A stretch of 25,971 nucleotides of DNA from Gammaproteobacteria bacterium (GCA_006227085.1 SBFY01000131.1:1-25971); one strand, 5' to 3'. Positions 14,806 through 22,852 are shown, counted from the stretch's first letter. The notes: generated from the letters alone by a model not told the origin. Program-made: numbers and translations.

Positions 14806-15642
14806 TTAACGCTTCCAGGCCAGCAGGGCGCCGCTGCCGATCACCAATCCCATGCCGGTCAGGCTCAAGCCATCAGGCGCGTGTTCCCATATCCACCAAT
14901 CCAGCAAGCCGGCAAACAACACGCTGGTGTAGGCAATCGGTGAAACCTGTTGCGCGGGCACCAGGCTGTAGGCGTGCGTGAATAATCGCAGTGACCCGAA
15001 CAGGCATAGCCCGATCACGAGCAGCCAGAGCAGGCTGGAGAACGGGATCGGCTGCCACTGCCAGAGGGCCCATGGCAAGGCGCAGGCCAGTGAGATCAGG
15101 AAATACATCATCAGCACGCGCGGCTGCGGCTCCCGTTGCACCAGCTCGCGGGTGGCATGCATGGCTATCCCGAACATGAAACCCGCCAGGCTGCCGATCA
15201 GGTGCCAGCCGCTGATACCGTCCTGGCCCGGTTTCATCATCAGCAGGATGCCGGACAAGCCAATGGCAATGGGCAGTAGTGAACGGCGTTCAACCTGCAG
15301 TCCGAGTGCCAGCCCGATGATAGGTACCCAGAGTGGGGCGGCATTACGCAGCAGCACGCTGTCAGCCAGCGGGATGTGTTGCAGGGACGCATAGAAACAG
15401 ACGAAACAGAGTAAGCCGGAGGTTCCCCGCACGATATGCCAGACCCACAGCGGTGCACTGAAGCGGAAGCTGGCATGACGGGCATAGGCCGGTGCCAGTA
15501 GCAGGGCGCTGATCAGGTATTGGCTGGCCAGTAGGGTGGCCAGTCCGGTCACCGGGGTGATGTGCTTGCTGGCGGCGGCACCCAGGCTGCCCAGCAGGGA
15601 ACTGGCGACCGCCAGCAGGATGGCACGTTGCAGGACCGTCAT
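14806..15642 (-). CDS. EamA-family (DMT superfamily) permease
   Basis: A 278-residue, very hydrophobic protein with about ten membrane segments forming two EamA repeats, the pattern of RhaT/YdcZ-like drug/metabolite transporters. The substrate is unknown; the family exports amino acids, metabolites or S-adenosylmethionine, among others. The second repeat is recognisable by SPIAYTSVLFAGLLDWW near the C-terminus. The start is ambiguous: ATG at 15642 (MTVLQRAIL) or at 15672 (adding MRPHPFGLRP). Neither has a clear ribosome site. The frame continues open upstream across htpG but that part is not hydrophobic and is not believed. It converges on the acyltransferase with a 7-bp gap. Confidence 0.82.
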   Translation of the reverse strand: MTVLQRAILLAVASSLLGSLGAAASKHITPVTGLATLLASQYLISALLLAPAYARHASFRFSAPLWVWHIVRGTSGLLCFVCFYASLQHIPLADSVLLRNAAPLWVPIIGLALGLQVERRSLLPIAIGLSGILLMMKPGQDGISGWHLIGSLAGFMFGIAMHATRELVQREPQPRVLMMYFLISLACALPWALWQWQPIPFSSLLWLLVIGLCLFGSLRLFTHAYSLVPAQQVSPIAYTSVLFAGLLDWWIWEHAPDGLSLTGMGLVIGSGALLAWKR

Positions 15643-15697
15643 GGGGCGAAGGCCAAAAGGGTGAGGGCGCATTGTAACGGGTTTGCCGGTAAAAGGC

Positions 15698-15725
15698 CTT
15701 GAAACCGCTGGATCTGACCCTATTG
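15698..15725 (+). promoter_or_regulatory. Heat-shock sigma-32 (RpoH) promoter for htpG
   Basis: CTTGAAA (15698-15704, a perfect -35 of the RpoH consensus, preceded by GGC), a 13-bp spacer, and CCCTATTG (15718-15725) against CCCCATNT. The known E. coli htpG promoter is of this class. The distance to the GTG start is about 35 bp. Confidence 0.8.
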
Positions 15726-15760
15726 ATGGGACACGGTTTTTTTGATGAGAGGAGTGTGCC

Positions 15761-17668
15761 GTGACAATCGCATCCCAACAAGCAACCCCCGGCAAGGAAA
15801 CCCTGGGCTTCCAGACCGAGGCCCGCCAGCTGCTGCAGCTGATGATCCATTCCTTGTACAGCAATCGTGAGATTTTCCTGCGTGAATTGATTTCCAATGC
15901 CTCCGACGCCTGCGACAAATTGCGTTTCGAGGCACTGGAGCATGCTGGCTGGCTGGCAGAAGACCCGGAGCTCGCGATCACCATCGATGTGGACAGCGAG
16001 GCCAGCACCATCACCATCAGTGACAATGGCATTGGCATGAGTCGTGAGGAAGTCATCAGCCATCTCGGTACCATTGCCCGCTCTGGCACAGCCGAATTCC
16101 TGAAAAACCTCAGTGGTGACCGCAAGAAGGATTCACAACTGATTGGCCAGTTTGGCGTAGGTTTCTATTCCGGCTTTATCGTGGCCGATCGTATCGAGGT
16201 GCTGACCCGTCGTGCCGGTGCGGCCGCAACGGATGCTGTGCGCTGGGAATCCGATGCCAGCGCTGAATTCACCGTCGAGCCCTGCGAAAAAGCGACGCGT
16301 GGTACGCAAGTCATCCTGCACTTGAAAGAGGACGCGAAGGATTTTGCCAACGCCTTCCGCGTTCGCACCATCGTCAAGAAGTATTCCGACCATATTGCGA
16401 TACCGGTTCGCATGAAGTCATTGGCCGCTGAAGAAGGCAAGGAAGCTGCTTATGAGGCAGTGAACCAGGCGCAGGCCTTGTGGACGCGCAGCAAGCAGGA
16501 CATCAGCGAAGAAGAATACAAGGCGTTTTACCAGCACGTCAGCCACGATTACGAGGCCCCATTGCTGTGGTCGCACAATCGTGTGGAAGGCAAACAGGAA
16601 TACACCAGCTTGTTGTATGTGCCGGCGCATGCGCCGTTTGACCTGTACCATCGTGATGTGGCGCGTGGCCTCAAGTTGTATGTGCAGCGCACCTTTATCC
16701 TCGATGATGCCGAACAGTTCCTGCCCTTGTACCTGCGCTTTATCAAGGGTGTGGTGGATTCCAGTGATTTGCCCTTGAACGTCAGCCGCGAACTGCTGCA
16801 GGAAAGCCCGGTCATTACCACGATGCGTTCAGCCCTCACCAAGCGTGTGCTGGATATGCTGGAAGGCTTGGCCAAGGATTCGCCAGAGCAATACCAGGCG
16901 TTCTGGAAAGAGTTCGGGCAGGTGCTGAAAGAAGGCGTGGCCGAGGATTTTGCCAACAAGGAGCGTATTGCCGGCCTGCTGCGTTTTGCGACCACTTATA
17001 CCAATGCCGCCGTGCAGGATCAGTCCCTGGCAGGATATGTCTCGCGCATGAAGGAAAACCAGTCCGCGATTTATTACGTCACGGCATCGTCTTTCAATGC
17101 GGCGAAAAACAGTCCGCACCTGGAAGTGTTCCGCAAGCATGGGGTGGAAGTGCTGCTGTTGTCGGATCGTATCGACGAATGGCTGGTGGGGTATTTGACA
17201 GCGTTTGATGGCAAACCCCTGCAGGACATTGGTCGTGGCGACCTTGATATTTCCGCATGGGCAGGCAATGACGCCCCGGCGGATGAGACGCCGGAAAAAC
17301 AGGAAAGCCAATCCGCCTTGCTGGAGAAAGTGAAAGCGGCGCTGGGCGATCGTGTGGCCGATGTGAAAACCACTCGTCGCCTGACCGACTCGGCATCGTG
17401 CCTGGTACTGGGTGACCAGGATATCGGTTTGCAGATGCGGCAGATGTTGAAAGCGGCCGGACAGGAAGTGCCGGATAGCAAACCCGTCCTGGAGCTGAAT
17501 CCCGACCACGCCTTGCTGGCACGGTTGCAGGCGACCACTGATGCAGCGGTATTCGATGACATGGCCGTCTTGCTGTTTGAACAGGCGGCCTTGTCCAGTG
17601 GGCAAGCACTGGAGGATCCGGCCGGGTTTGTGCAACGCACCAACCGGTTGTTACTCGGCATGCACTGA
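15761..17668 (+). CDS. htpG: Molecular chaperone HtpG (bacterial Hsp90)
   Basis: A 635-residue cytosolic, ATP-dependent dimeric chaperone. The N-terminal GHKL ATPase domain has E42 and N46 in ELISNASDAC, DNGIGM at 88-93 and GQFGVGF at 129-135. The middle domain includes the ELLQESP loop with its catalytic arginine region, and a C-terminal dimerisation domain follows. It lacks the eukaryotic MEEVD tail, as expected. Length is close to E. coli HtpG (624). GTG 15761 follows the strong site GAGAGGAG (15747-15754). A heat-shock promoter stands upstream. Confidence 0.98.
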   Translation: MTIASQQATPGKETLGFQTEARQLLQLMIHSLYSNREIFLRELISNASDACDKLRFEALEHAGWLAEDPELAITIDVDSEASTITISDNGIGMSREEVISHLGTIARSGTAEFLKNLSGDRKKDSQLIGQFGVGFYSGFIVADRIEVLTRRAGAAATDAVRWESDASAEFTVEPCEKATRGTQVILHLKEDAKDFANAFRVRTIVKKYSDHIAIPVRMKSLAAEEGKEAAYEAVNQAQALWTRSKQDISEEEYKAFYQHVSHDYEAPLLWSHNRVEGKQEYTSLLYVPAHAPFDLYHRDVARGLKLYVQRTFILDDAEQFLPLYLRFIKGVVDSSDLPLNVSRELLQESPVITTMRSALTKRVLDMLEGLAKDSPEQYQAFWKEFGQVLKEGVAEDFANKERIAGLLRFATTYTNAAVQDQSLAGYVSRMKENQSAIYYVTASSFNAAKNSPHLEVFRKHGVEVLLLSDRIDEWLVGYLTAFDGKPLQDIGRGDLDISAWAGNDAPADETPEKQESQSALLEKVKAALGDRVADVKTTRRLTDSASCLVLGDQDIGLQMRQMLKAAGQEVPDSKPVLELNPDHALLARLQATTDAAVFDDMAVLLFEQAALSSGQALEDPAGFVQRTNRLLLGMH

Positions 17669-17685
17669 AGCCCGGCATACGGGCG

Positions 17686-17709
17686 GGCATGCTAGAATGC
17701 TGGCATGCC
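17686..17709 (+). repeat. Inverted repeat before gpsA
   Basis: GGCATGC (17686-17692) and GCATGCC (17703-17709) flank a ten-base loop containing TAGAAT. It ends one base before the gpsA ribosome site. TAGAAT resembles a -10, but no -35 is found at the right distance. Confidence 0.45.
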
Positions 17710-17725
17710 TGGAAGGGGTGCGTGC

Positions 17726-18763
17726 ATGGCGTCGAACATAAAAAAACCGGCTCGTGTGGCCGTCATTGGCGGTGGCAGCTTTGGAACGGCCATCGCCAAC
17801 ATTGTTGCTGAAAATGGTCACGACGCCTGGTTGTGGATGCGTAATGCCGGGCGTGCCGAAGAGATCAATACCCGGCACACCAATAGCGAATACCTGCCGG
17901 GCTATGCACTGTCAGCACATTTGCGGGCAACGCTGGATTTGACCGAAGCCGTGGCTGGCAGTGATGTCGTGTTCATGGCAGTGCCGAGCAGTTCCTGCCG
18001 TGAAGTGGCGAAGCAGGTTGCCCAATGCATCGACAAGGATGCCATGGTGGTCAGCCTGACCAAGGGTATTGAACCTTGCGGTTTTCGCCTGATGAGCGAA
18101 ATCATTGAAGAAGAAATGCCGGCTGTGCGCCTTGGGGTGTTGAGCGGCCCGAACCTGGCCCGTGAAATTGCATCACGCCAGTTGACCGGCAGTGTGATTG
18201 CCAGCGCTGACGATGAGTTATGCAAGCATATCCAGCAATTGCTGCATTGCAGTTATTTCCGTGTCTATGACAGCCCTGACCGGTATGGTGTCGAGCTGGG
18301 CGGTGCACTGAAAAATATTTACGCGATGATGGCCGGCATGGGCGCCGCGTTGGGATTGGGGCAAAACACCCAGGCCATGTTGATGACGCGTGCGCTGGCT
18401 GAAATGAGCCGCTTTGCAGTACAGCTCGGCGCAAACCCGCTGACCTTCCTGGGCTTGGCTGGTGTCGGTGATTTGATCGTGACGTGCATGTCGCCCTTGA
18501 GCCGTAATTACCGCGTGGGTTTTGCCTTGGGTGAAGGCAAGCCACTGGACGATGTATTGGCGGGCATGGACCAGGTGGCGGAAGGGATCAACACCCTGAA
18601 GCTGGTGCGTGACAAGGCGGCTGAGCTCAATGTCTACATGCCATTGGCGAATGGCTTGTATGAAATCCTCTACAACCATCGCTCCATCGCCGATGTGGTT
18701 GGCGACCTGATGGGCAGCGAACAAAACATTGATGTGGAGTTCGTGCTGGCAGGGCAGGCATGA
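17726..18763 (+). CDS. gpsA: NAD(P)+-dependent glycerol-3-phosphate dehydrogenase
   Basis: A 345-residue cytosolic enzyme reducing dihydroxyacetone phosphate to sn-glycerol-3-phosphate, the backbone for phospholipids. GGGSFG at 15-20 binds the dinucleotide. K113 in SLTKGIEP and K196 in GGALKNIYAM are the conserved catalytic-site lysines. GLGQNTQAMLMTRALAEM follows as in the family. I chose ATG 17726 because GGAAGGGG (17711-17718) lies seven bases upstream; an in-frame ATG at 17705 precedes that site. It overlaps sixA by 4 bp, so the two are probably co-translated. Confidence 0.97.
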   Translation: MASNIKKPARVAVIGGGSFGTAIANIVAENGHDAWLWMRNAGRAEEINTRHTNSEYLPGYALSAHLRATLDLTEAVAGSDVVFMAVPSSSCREVAKQVAQCIDKDAMVVSLTKGIEPCGFRLMSEIIEEEMPAVRLGVLSGPNLAREIASRQLTGSVIASADDELCKHIQQLLHCSYFRVYDSPDRYGVELGGALKNIYAMMAGMGAALGLGQNTQAMLMTRALAEMSRFAVQLGANPLTFLGLAGVGDLIVTCMSPLSRNYRVGFALGEGKPLDDVLAGMDQVAEGINTLKLVRDKAAELNVYMPLANGLYEILYNHRSIADVVGDLMGSEQNIDVEFVLAGQA

Positions 18764-19215
18764 AGCTATTCCTGCTTCGCCATGGTGAGGCAGGGCAGGC
18801 TGCCCGTGACAGCCTTCGCGAATTGACGCCACGCGGCTGGCTGGATGCCAGTCACATCGCTGGCTATCTCAACACACAACCATTACCGGATCATGCCTGG
18901 GTCAGCCCGCTGGTGCGTGCGCAGCAAACGGCGGAAGCCGTGTTTCGCGTGTGTGGCAGGCCGGTACATGTGCAGGACTGTGATGACCTGGTGCCGGAAG
19001 CCGACATTCGCCTGTTGTTGGCACGGCTTGAGCCGGTGCGGCATGACTTGCTGCTGGTTGGGCATAACCCCTTGTTGAGTGAATTGCTGGCGGTGCTGTC
19101 AGGGCAAGGTCGTCCACCGGTGTTGGGCACTGCCAACCTGGCCGTGCTCGATGGCGAGTTGATAGCACCCGCGTGCATGCGGCTGCTGGATATCAAGAGC
19201 CCTGGTCGTGCATAA
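18760..19215 (+). CDS. sixA: Phosphohistidine phosphatase SixA
   Basis: A 151-residue histidine-phosphatase-superfamily protein. LLRHGEAG (residues 5-12) carries R7 and H8, the phospho-accepting histidine, and VGHNPLL carries H102, the second catalytic histidine. The short length with no insert domain is that of SixA. E. coli SixA removes phosphate from histidines of signalling proteins (reported for the ArcB HPt domain and the nitrogen PTS protein NPr). The target here is unknown, as no sensor kinase or PTS gene lies in the window. It begins within the end of gpsA and its 3' end overlaps the next gene. Confidence 0.92.
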   Translation: MKLFLLRHGEAGQAARDSLRELTPRGWLDASHIAGYLNTQPLPDHAWVSPLVRAQQTAEAVFRVCGRPVHVQDCDDLVPEADIRLLLARLEPVRHDLLLVGHNPLLSELLAVLSGQGRPPVLGTANLAVLDGELIAPACMRLLDIKSPGRA

Positions 19216-20083
19216 GCACACCGATACCAGCTTGTCCGTTAACGGCATGCGCTACAGCCTGCAATCCTGGGGTGATGACACGGCATTGCCGATGCTGGCG
19301 ATCCATGGCTGGCTGGATAACAGTGAAAGCTTTGCTCCGTTGGCTGAAAAGCTGGCGGATGAACAGCTGGCGGGGGTGCATCTGGTTGCACCGGACCTGG
19401 CCGGTCACGGTCGTTCCGATCATCGCCCGGCGAGTGGCAGTTACAACATCTGGGACGACTTGCGTGATCTCGTGCTCATCGCGGATGCCTTGGGCTGGCA
19501 GCAATTTTCTGTTGTCGGGCATTCCCGTGGGGCGATGATTGCCATGTTACTGGCAGCTGCCATGCCGGATCGGGTATCGCATGCGATTTTCCTCGATGGT
19601 TTCTGGCCATTCCCGGAGCCGGCCGAAAAAGCACCGGAGCAATTGCGCCGGCATATTGTCGAGTTCAATCGTTCGCGTAATCCGGTACCTTCCTACGCTT
19701 CCCTGGAAGATGCGATCGTGGCACGGCAGTCGTACACGCGACTGCCAGCAGAGATCCTCCGGCCGATGGTGCTGCGTAACATGATCCAGCACGGTGCCCG
19801 CTGGGCATGGTCAACCGATGCGCGTTTGCGCTATGCCTCGGCTTTCAAGCTGACTGAGGCGCATAGCCATGCCTTTGCCGAAGCCATCCGTTGCCCGGGG
19901 CTGGCGTTGCTGGCCAGCAAGGGGATGGCGAAATACAGGGAAATGATCGAGGTCATTGGGTCACGACCCAACCTGCATGTGCAGGTGCAGCCCGGGGATC
20001 ATCATTGGCATATGGAAACCCCGGCAGCGGTGGCCGGGGCAATCAGGGCTTTCCTGGCAAACCCGTCAGCTGTTGCGGATTAG
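19208..20083 (+). CDS. Alpha/beta hydrolase
   Basis: A 291-residue alpha/beta-hydrolase-fold protein. HGWLDN at 33-38 forms the oxyanion region, GHSRG at 104-108 holds the nucleophile S106, and GDHHWHME near the C-terminus supplies the catalytic histidine. It resembles serine hydrolase-like (SERHL/MhpC-type) enzymes; the substrate is not predictable. The start is GTG 19208, 8 bp inside sixA, without a clear ribosome site; ATG 19247 is an alternative that would remove 13 residues. Its 3' end overlaps the end of folE by 18 bp on the opposite strand. Confidence 0.85.
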   Translation: MHKHTDTSLSVNGMRYSLQSWGDDTALPMLAIHGWLDNSESFAPLAEKLADEQLAGVHLVAPDLAGHGRSDHRPASGSYNIWDDLRDLVLIADALGWQQFSVVGHSRGAMIAMLLAAAMPDRVSHAIFLDGFWPFPEPAEKAPEQLRRHIVEFNRSRNPVPSYASLEDAIVARQSYTRLPAEILRPMVLRNMIQHGARWAWSTDARLRYASAFKLTEAHSHAFAEAIRCPGLALLASKGMAKYREMIEVIGSRPNLHVQVQPGDHHWHMETPAAVAGAIRAFLANPSAVAD

Positions 20084-20611
20084 GGCAAGGAATTCCTTGC
20101 GGGTGGTATCGTTCTTGCGGAACAGGCCCAGCATGGACGAGGTTTTCATCAGTGAGTTCTGCTTTTCCACGCCGCGCATCATCATGCACATGTGCTTGGC
20201 TTCGATGATCACGCCCACGCCGATGGCACCGGTCACTTCCTGGATAGTCTCAGCGATCTGGTGGGTCAGGGTTTCCTGGATCTGCAGGCGACGGGCATAC
20301 ATATCGACGATGCGGGCTACCTTGGACAGGCCCAATACCTTGCCCTGCGGGATATAGCCGACATGCGCCTTGCCAATGAAAGGCAGCATATGGTGCTCAC
20401 AGAGGGAATACAGCTCGATATTGCTGACCACGATCATGTCGTTGTTTTCACTCGGGAACAGGGCGCCGTTGACCACGTCTGCCACGCTCTGCTTGTAACC
20501 GCGGGTCAGGAACTCAAACGCCTTGGCGGCACGATCCGGGGTATCGAGCAGGCCGGGGCGGGTCAGGTCTTCGCCCACGTGGAGGATGATTTTCTCGAAA
20601 GCGTCTTTCAT
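20066..20611 (-). CDS. folE: GTP cyclohydrolase I
   Basis: A 181-residue enzyme converting GTP to 7,8-dihydroneopterin triphosphate, first step of tetrahydrofolate (and pterin or queuosine precursor) synthesis. Zinc ligands are visible: C71 and H74 in LCEHHMLPF and C142 in MCMMMRGV, matching Cys110, His113 and Cys181 of E. coli FolE. QETLTHQIAETI and the C-terminal SMLGLFRKN are typical. It is shorter at the N-terminus than E. coli FolE (222) but of the length common in Pseudomonas FolE isozymes. ATG 20611 has only a weak upstream purine stretch. The frame is open further upstream, but that sequence lacks family features. Confidence 0.97.
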   Translation of the reverse strand: MKDAFEKIILHVGEDLTRPGLLDTPDRAAKAFEFLTRGYKQSVADVVNGALFPSENNDMIVVSNIELYSLCEHHMLPFIGKAHVGYIPQGKVLGLSKVARIVDMYARRLQIQETLTHQIAETIQEVTGAIGVGVIIEAKHMCMMMRGVEKQNSLMKTSSMLGLFRKNDTTRKEFLALIRNS

Positions 20612-20672
20612 GGGCTCGTTCCCTGTGTGTGGCAGGCGCCTGTGGTTGGCAGGAGCCCTTGTGTCGCACGCG

Positions 20673-20701
20673 ATAGTAGCAGAGGATGCCGGACGCACCA
20701 A
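20673..20701 (-). promoter_or_regulatory. Candidate promoter for folE
   Basis: On the minus strand: TTGGTG (complement of 20696-20701), a 17-bp spacer and TACTAT (complement of 20673-20678). The -10 is reasonable and the -35 poor. A 10-bp palindrome CAGGCGCCTG lies between it and the gene (20633-20642) and could be an operator or chance. Confidence 0.35.
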
Positions 20702-20761
20702 ATGCCGATGAATGCCCCATAATACGCAAGGAAAATCCATACGGATCACAGGAGGCCCGTC

Positions 20762-21646
20762 GTGGCTGCACCGACCCTTCATCCCCGCACCATCGGCGAA
20801 CTGCTGGATGAAACGCATGCGCGCATGCAAGCGGCTGGCCTGCATTTTGGCCACGGCAGTGATAACGCCTGGGATGAAAGCGTCTTCCTGGTGTTTTCGG
20901 CCGCCGGCTTGCCGCTGGATAGTACGGATGAGGTGCTGGCCAATCCCGTCGATGAAGCGCTGCTGGCGAAAGTGCGCGCTTGGCTGGCGCGTCGTATCGA
21001 GCAGCGCGAACCGTTACCGTACATCACCGGTGAAGCCTGGTTCTGCGGTTTGCCGTTTGAGGTGAATCCTGCCGTATTGATCCCGCGCTCGCCGATCGCT
21101 GAATTGATCGAATACGGTTTTGCACCGTGGCTGCAGCATGAGCCTGCTGCCATTCTCGACCTGTGTACGGGCAGCGGTTGCATCGGCATTGCCTGTGCCC
21201 ATGCCTTTCCCGAGGCACAGGTCGACCTCGTGGACCTGTCACCGGAAGCCTTGGCCATCGCACAGCGCAATATCGACCGCTTTGGTTTGGGTGATCGCGT
21301 CAAGGCGTATCGGTCGGACCTGTTCAATGACTTGCCCGCCAAACACTACGACGTGATCGTCACCAATCCACCGTATGTGGATGCGGTGGATATGGCGTCA
21401 TTACCACCAGAGTTCCATCATGAACCCCGGCTTGGGTTGGAAGCCGGGCAGGATGGTCTGGATCTGGTGCGGCGCATCCTGCGTGATGCCGCCGCGTATC
21501 TCACCACCGATGGCATCCTCGTCTGTGAAGTCGGCAATAGCCAGCCGGCGATGGAGGCCGCCTTCCCGGATTTGCCATTGGTCTGGGTAGAGTTCACGCA
21601 TGGTGGTGAAGGGGTGTTTGTGATTAACGCCGAAGATTTGCGATGA
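20762..21646 (+). CDS. prmB: Ribosomal protein uL3 glutamine N5-methyltransferase
   Basis: A 294-residue class I SAM-dependent methyltransferase that methylates a glutamine of ribosomal protein L3. DLCTGSGCIG at 133-142 binds S-adenosylmethionine and NPPY at 202-205 is the glutamine/adenine N-methyltransferase motif that holds the target amide. LPYITGEAWFCGLPFEVN (86-102) and LIPRSPIAELIE fit PrmB better than PrmC (which has the RPxTE form). Proximity to aroC is the same as in E. coli and Pseudomonas. GTG 20762 follows AGGAGG (20750-20755). Confidence 0.94.
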   Translation: MAAPTLHPRTIGELLDETHARMQAAGLHFGHGSDNAWDESVFLVFSAAGLPLDSTDEVLANPVDEALLAKVRAWLARRIEQREPLPYITGEAWFCGLPFEVNPAVLIPRSPIAELIEYGFAPWLQHEPAAILDLCTGSGCIGIACAHAFPEAQVDLVDLSPEALAIAQRNIDRFGLGDRVKAYRSDLFNDLPAKHYDVIVTNPPYVDAVDMASLPPEFHHEPRLGLEAGQDGLDLVRRILRDAAAYLTTDGILVCEVGNSQPAMEAAFPDLPLVWVEFTHGGEGVFVINAEDLR

Positions 21647-21656
21647 GGGTCCATTC

Positions 21657-22214
21657 ATGAAGCGACTGTTGTTGTTCCTGGTTGTGTACCTGCCACTATG
21701 GGCATTGGCTGATACAGCAACGGAAGCGCAGCAACGCCAGCAAGGTGCAGCGTTGTTGCTGCCATTCAAGACCGGTTTGAAAGCAGCGTTGCAGCGCGGC
21801 ATGGCGGAAGGGCCTGATGCTGCGATTGCGGCATGCCGTACGGAAGCGCCTGCGATGAGTGCCGGTTTGTCTGTTCATGGTGTGCGTATGGGGCGTAGCA
21901 GCCTGAAGTTGCGCAACCCGGTGAATGCGCCTGAAGCCTGGATGCAATCGGTGCTGGCGGACTATGCACAATCAGCCGGAGACTGGCAGCCACGGTTATT
22001 GCCACGACCGGATGGGCGATTGGCGTATGTGGAACCGATTGTGCTGCAACCCATGTGCCTGGTGTGTCATGGTGAGTCCTTGCCAGTGGCTGTTTCCGCT
22101 ACCCTGGCAAGACTGTACCCGCAAGACCAGGCCACCGGGTATGCGGTTGGTGATTTGCGCGGCATATTCTGGGTTGAGTTTGATGCCGCGATGATCAGCG
22201 GCGATCGCGAATAA
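21657..22214 (+). CDS. Secreted DUF3365/Tll0287-like protein with one CXXCH haem motif
   Basis: A 185-residue protein with a Sec signal peptide (hydrophobic 3-18, likely cut after WALA). The mature part resembles the DUF3365 (Tll0287-like) haem-binding, PAS-like domain: RSSLKLRNPVNAPEAW at 80-95 and PMCLVCHG at 132-139, where C134 and C137-H138 form a c-type haem attachment site. The protein would sit in the periplasm and bind one haem. The family is linked to redox or gas sensing and is often fused to signalling modules, but this copy is stand-alone. GAGGG precedes the ATG, 10 bp after prmB, suggesting co-transcription. The 3' end overlaps the next gene on the other strand by 20 bp. Confidence 0.8.
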   Translation: MKRLLLFLVVYLPLWALADTATEAQQRQQGAALLLPFKTGLKAALQRGMAEGPDAAIAACRTEAPAMSAGLSVHGVRMGRSSLKLRNPVNAPEAWMQSVLADYAQSAGDWQPRLLPRPDGRLAYVEPIVLQPMCLVCHGESLPVAVSATLARLYPQDQATGYAVGDLRGIFWVEFDAAMISGDRE

Positions 22215-22800
22215 TCCTTGCCGGGTTGCCGGCTGCGATAGTGCCCGCTGCAATATCGTGGGTGACCACGCTGCCCATGCCAATAATGCAGCCATCGCCA
22301 ATCGTCACGCCGTCGACAATGGACACATTCGCGCCAATCCACACATCGCTGCCGATACGTATCCCTTTGGACGTGACCGGCTGCTCGCGCACCAGCTTGC
22401 CGGCAGCGATGCCGTGATTGAAGGCAAACAGGGTGCAGTGGCAGGCGATGCGGGTGTTATCACCAATGGTGATGCCGGCTGAGCCGCCATCCATCGATAC
22501 CGAATGGTTGATGCTGACGTGATTACCCAGGGTGATGGGCCCGTGCAGGAATGCACCGGCAGCCACCTGGCTGTGATCGCCGATGCGGATGGTGCGGCCC
22601 GGTTCAGCAAAAAGCGCCGCATCCGGGGCGATGAAGCAGTCCTTGCCGATCACCACCGTCTCCAGTGCCACCAGGCGTTGCTGGATGTCGCGCTGCCAGT
22701 CTTCGGCCCATGCCCGTTGTGCAGGTTTGAGGGTGGGGTAGAGCCAGGGCATCCAGGCCAGTCGCTGTTTGTGCTGTTCGCGGTAGTCGTTGTCGTTCAT
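22195..22800 (-). CDS. Hexapeptide-repeat O-acetyltransferase (maltose/galactoside acetyltransferase-like)
   Basis: A 201-residue left-handed beta-helix acyltransferase. Repeated [IV]G-x4 hexapeptide turns run from about residue 70 to 195 (for example IRIGDHSQVAAGAFL, ITIGDNTRIACHC, IRIGSDVWIGANVSIVDGV, VTIGDGCIIGMGSVV), ending in GNPARIIR, the acetyl-CoA-binding end seen in Maa/LacA/NodL-type enzymes. The N-terminal 60 residues are helical and charged, not the classic Maa domain. FAFNHGI may contain the catalytic histidine. The acceptor is unknown. The start at 22800 lacks a clear ribosome site; the frame is open upstream, so it is provisional. Confidence 0.85.
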   Translation of the reverse strand: MNDNDYREQHKQRLAWMPWLYPTLKPAQRAWAEDWQRDIQQRLVALETVVIGKDCFIAPDAALFAEPGRTIRIGDHSQVAAGAFLHGPITLGNHVSINHSVSMDGGSAGITIGDNTRIACHCTLFAFNHGIAAGKLVREQPVTSKGIRIGSDVWIGANVSIVDGVTIGDGCIIGMGSVVTHDIAAGTIAAGNPARIIRDRR

Positions 22801-22852
22801 GGTGCGGGCGTAACTTGTTAGTATGGGACTATTGTAAAGGCAGGGGTTTTGC

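Noticed and set aside
15643..16125. Upstream extension of the EamA permease frame into htpG
   Set aside because: The added residues are polar, antisense to the HtpG ATPase domain, and absent from the normal layout of the permease family. A start at 15642 or 15672 fits the first membrane helix.
22801..22852. Possible divergent promoters between the acetyltransferase and lipoprotein genes
   Set aside because: TTGTTA and TATTGT are present but only 9 bp apart, and no pair with proper spacing was found on either strand, although a promoter must exist nearby.
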